NCBI RefSeq assembly: GCF_036858155.1
Contig: NZ_JAAEJX010000004.1
Span: forward strand, 24,635 to 88,634
From: Liberibacter brunswickensis
Lineage (GTDB): Bacteria; Pseudomonadota; Alphaproteobacteria; Rhizobiales; Rhizobiaceae
Length of the DNA: 64,000 nucleotides
Reading direction: 5' to 3'
In this document: positions 62,115 to 64,000 of the stretch, piece by piece
Layout: every line of letters begins with the position of its first letter
How positions within the stretch are numbered: the first letter of the stretch is position 1
The notes under the pieces: model-generated
The model's database searches: none
What the model saw: only the letters and a program-made list of their open reading frames with translations
What the model was told of the DNA's origin: nothing
Position numbers and translations under genes: made by a program

Positions 62115-62960
62115 ATGCGAGAATGCTTTGGCATCGTCTTTAATATTTTTTATGATGCTTTTGAACATTTTATAGAAGAAGATGGCTGGGCTATGGCTAG
62201 TCACATTTCGCTTTCAGCACTATTGTCTGTATTCCCATTTATAGTTTTCTGTGCAAACTTGGCTGGTTTTTTAGGAGCACATCAATTCGTACCAACTGTT
62301 ATCTATGTTGTTTTTGGTACGTGGCCTGAAGTGATTTCAAAACCTATTACGAACGAAATTTTGCAGGTATTATCAGTTCCAGGCAAGGGATTATTTACAA
62401 TTTCGGCTTTGGCTGCTGCATGTTTTTCTTCTAATGGTGTTGAGGCGTTGCGAATTTCTCTCAATCGAGCATATCGTGTGGTTGAAATGAGATCTTGGTA
62501 TATAACTAGAATGATAAGTCTTGTATATGTTTTTTTCGCATCTATCGCACTGATTACAATGAGTTTTTTTTTTGTGGTAATACCCTTAGCATTAGAATAT
62601 GTTAAAAAATTTTTCCCTTCGGTGGGAAATCTTTTGTTAATAATTTGGAATGGTAGAATATATGCTACGATGTTGGCTTTATTTTTTGGGCTTATTTTAG
62701 TCCATCTTTTTTTACCTGCAGCAAAGAGTAAGATTAGGAATATTTTGCCTGGAGTGATTTTTACATGGATAAGTTGGGTAATAGGAGCTGTTTTATTTAC
62801 ACACTACATTATTGCTTTTTCTACTTATTCTGCAATGTATGCAGGATTGGCTTCTATTATGACGTGTTTAGTTTTTCTTTATATGTTAGGTGTATTTTTT
62901 ATCCTTGGTGCAGAGCTAAACGCTTCTACGATGATATATTATTGGCGGAAAAGAAAATGA
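62115..62960 (+). CDS. YihY/BrkB-family inner-membrane protein
   Basis: A 281-residue protein with six hydrophobic segments. Family marks are DAFEHFIEEDGWAMASHISL, SALLSVFPFIVFCANLAGFL, ACFSSNGVEALRISLNRAYR and LFLPAAKSKIRNILPGVIFT, TWISWVIGAVLFTHYI, GLASIMTCLVFLYMLGVFFI and LGAELNAS. Often annotated as ribonuclease BN, but that label comes from a mistaken early assignment; function is unknown. Convergent with dsbB, ten bases apart. Confidence 0.88.
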   Translation: MRECFGIVFNIFYDAFEHFIEEDGWAMASHISLSALLSVFPFIVFCANLAGFLGAHQFVPTVIYVVFGTWPEVISKPITNEILQVLSVPGKGLFTISALAAACFSSNGVEALRISLNRAYRVVEMRSWYITRMISLVYVFFASIALITMSFFFVVIPLALEYVKKFFPSVGNLLLIIWNGRIYATMLALFFGLILVHLFLPAAKSKIRNILPGVIFTWISWVIGAVLFTHYIIAFSTYSAMYAGLASIMTCLVFLYMLGVFFILGAELNASTMIYYWRKRK

Positions 62961-62970
62961 TTTATAAGTA

Positions 62971-63492
62971 TCATTTTTTTTGAAATGATTTTAGCATTGC
63001 TATGCTAGTGATAGATAATATAAAAAAGCTTGAAATTATATTCCACCATACTAAGGATAACTCTAAAATTCGTATGTTTACTTTACTACAGGATGGGATA
63101 CTTTCTTCCCCTATTTGTGTAAGCAAATCTGTTGTGTTGGTTATTGATTCAATTTTAGAACTATCAGTGCAAATCAGTGTATCTTCCCATATTTTCCACT
63201 CAATCCCTATGTGAATTACGCTAATAATTATATTGCAAATCATGAGCAAACAAAGAACTGCTATCAGGTAAAAATTTATGTTATAATTGCGACTATTATT
63301 AGATATATTTATTGCTATAGCAACAAGAAATCCAAAGTAATAAATCCTCTGTTCTTGAATGCAAAGATTACAGGGAGAGTATCCTCCGACGTGTTGAATC
63401 GTTAAAAAACAAATAATTATTCCTATAATGCTTATCAATATTATTCTTATGAGTACTATATCATTTAATGTAGATAGGAATGATCTAATCAT
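62971..63492 (-). CDS. dsbB: Disulfide bond formation protein DsbB
   Basis: A 173-residue inner-membrane quinone-linked oxidase that reoxidises DsbA. Four helices are visible. The first periplasmic loop has C41-x-x-C44 in SPCNLCIQEQRIYYFG (the family's CxLCxxQR). The second loop has C108 and C135 (TLICTDSS and SIPSCSK), completing the two redox pairs. A DsbA partner is not in the window. Confidence 0.92.
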   Translation of the reverse strand: MIRSFLSTLNDIVLIRIILISIIGIIICFLTIQHVGGYSPCNLCIQEQRIYYFGFLVAIAINISNNSRNYNINFYLIAVLCLLMICNIIISVIHIGIEWKIWEDTLICTDSSKIESITNTTDLLTQIGEESIPSCSKVNIRILELSLVWWNIISSFFILSITSIAMLKSFQKK

Positions 63493-63703
63493 TTCTATTA
63501 TTCTCCTTAAAAGTTCTCATGATATGTAAGATAATGATTGAGTATTTATTTTTCGTTTTATTATGAAGGATTTTAGATATTATTTTACAAGAATATCAAG
63601 TTTGTATAAATTCTACAAAGAAATTAAAAAAAATATATTAAAATACTAATATTAGAAATATATTAGTTAATATCATCTAACTGTATGATTTAACGTCATT
63701 TTA

Positions 63704-64000
63704 TCACCCCCGACCCTTACCTTTCTTGTTGGGTTCGGGCTTATTAGATTCTATAGCTTCAGAAATAAGCCTTGAATTTTTGATTCCTAGACGGATACGA
63801 TCTGCTCCTTTAGTATAAGTTTCTGCTTGTGCTACTGATTTCCAGCCATAAGTGGCCATCAATTCATGAGTAGTTGCTCCATTTTCTGCTGAAATAGTCG
63901 CAGAGAATTTACGAACTCCATGAGCTGATTTCTTAATACCTGCTTTTCGTGCTTTTGATCCAAGCCACATACTGAATTGAAGTGCATTCATTGATGCTTG
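63704..64000 (-). CDS. Tyrosine recombinase/phage integrase, C-terminal part (runs off window)
   Basis: The frame is open to the window edge (QAS before the first Met), so the N-terminal part lies outside. The catalytic end has SAHGVRKFSATISAENGATT with the H-x-x-R pair, then ELMATYGWKSVAQAETYTKG. The usual GH before the nucleophile is GW, an accepted variant, and the Tyr in AETYT is the likely nucleophile. The tail is basic (PEPNKKGKGRG). It may mark a prophage or genomic island beginning to the right; no attachment site can be defined here. Confidence 0.82.
   Translation of the reverse strand, partial: QASMNALQFSMWLGSKARKAGIKKSAHGVRKFSATISAENGATTHELMATYGWKSVAQAETYTKGADRIRLGIKNSRLISEAIESNKPEPNKKGKGRG

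Noticed and set aside
63002..63405. Two plus-strand frames of 64-70 residues
   Set aside because: Both are antisense to dsbB, whose four redox cysteines confirm the minus strand.
1..64000. CRISPR array, rRNA operon, insertion sequence or restriction-type defence locus
   Set aside because: No regularly spaced repeats, rRNA sequence or transposase motifs were seen; the only mobile gene is the partial recombinase at the right edge.

Overview
The window looks like chromosome from an AT-rich, reduced-genome member of the Rhizobiales, most likely a 'Candidatus Liberibacter' species. The evidence is the rhizobial flagellar gene order with visN and visR inside it, the alphaproteobacterial argH-lptM-lysA and ffh-rpsP-rimM-trmD-rplS strings, low GC (roughly one third by eye), and AT-rich gaps where relatives often carry extra genes. 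I cannot fix the species from sequence alone.

Layout. Bases 1-1312 hold a polyamine pair on the minus strand: carboxynorspermidine decarboxylase and the start of a carboxynorspermidine/saccharopine dehydrogenase. Bases 1643-3246 hold a LON substrate-binding-domain protein, a Trm112-like protein and an orphan secretin N-domain protein. Bases 3940-14112 are a Tad pilus locus: three flp pilin paralogues (two too short for a 60-residue ORF cutoff), cpaA, cpaB, cpaC, cpaD, cpaE, cpaF, tadB and tadC. Bases 14161-18785 hold a ferritin, a zinc/manganese ABC importer (znuB, znuC, divergent znuA) and gnd. Bases 18982-22957 are the ribosome/SRP string rplS-trmD-rimM-rpsP-ffh on the minus strand. Bases 23189-25834 hold dapF, ftsY and a septation-protein-A gene, followed by tRNA-Thr(CGU). 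Bases 26411-31786 are a complete pstSCAB-phoU phosphate uptake operon. Bases 31963-40018 hold grpE, a DivJ/PleC/PdhS-like histidine kinase, a Do-type protease, a small unknown gene, a penicillin-binding carboxypeptidase, mscL and gshB.

Bases 40282-56909 are a flagellar island in four transcription blocks: fliF-visN-visR rightward; motA-fliM-fliN-fliG-flhB leftward; flgF-fliI rightward; and flgB-flgC-fliE-flgG-flgA-flgI-motE-flgH-fliL-fliP rightward. A strong intrinsic terminator separates the last two. The hook, filament, motB, flhA, fliQ and fliR genes are not in this window. Bases 57133-61762 carry lysA, a tiny LptM-like lipoprotein gene, argH, etfA and etfB, all leftward. The right end holds a YihY/BrkB membrane protein, dsbB and the C-terminal part of a tyrosine recombinase that runs off the edge.

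The parts fit a host-associated bacterium: surface appendages (Tad pilus, flagellar basal body) with their likely LuxR-type regulators, metal and phosphate scavenging, and envelope maintenance. I found no CRISPR array, rRNA, insertion sequence or clearly new defence system. The most noteworthy items are the triplicated flp locus with an 83-bp exact repeat, a C8 tract in the long-tailed Flp3, the overlooked lptM gene with a hairpin at the lysA start, the fliI/flgB terminator, and several long perfect palindromes in non-coding gaps.
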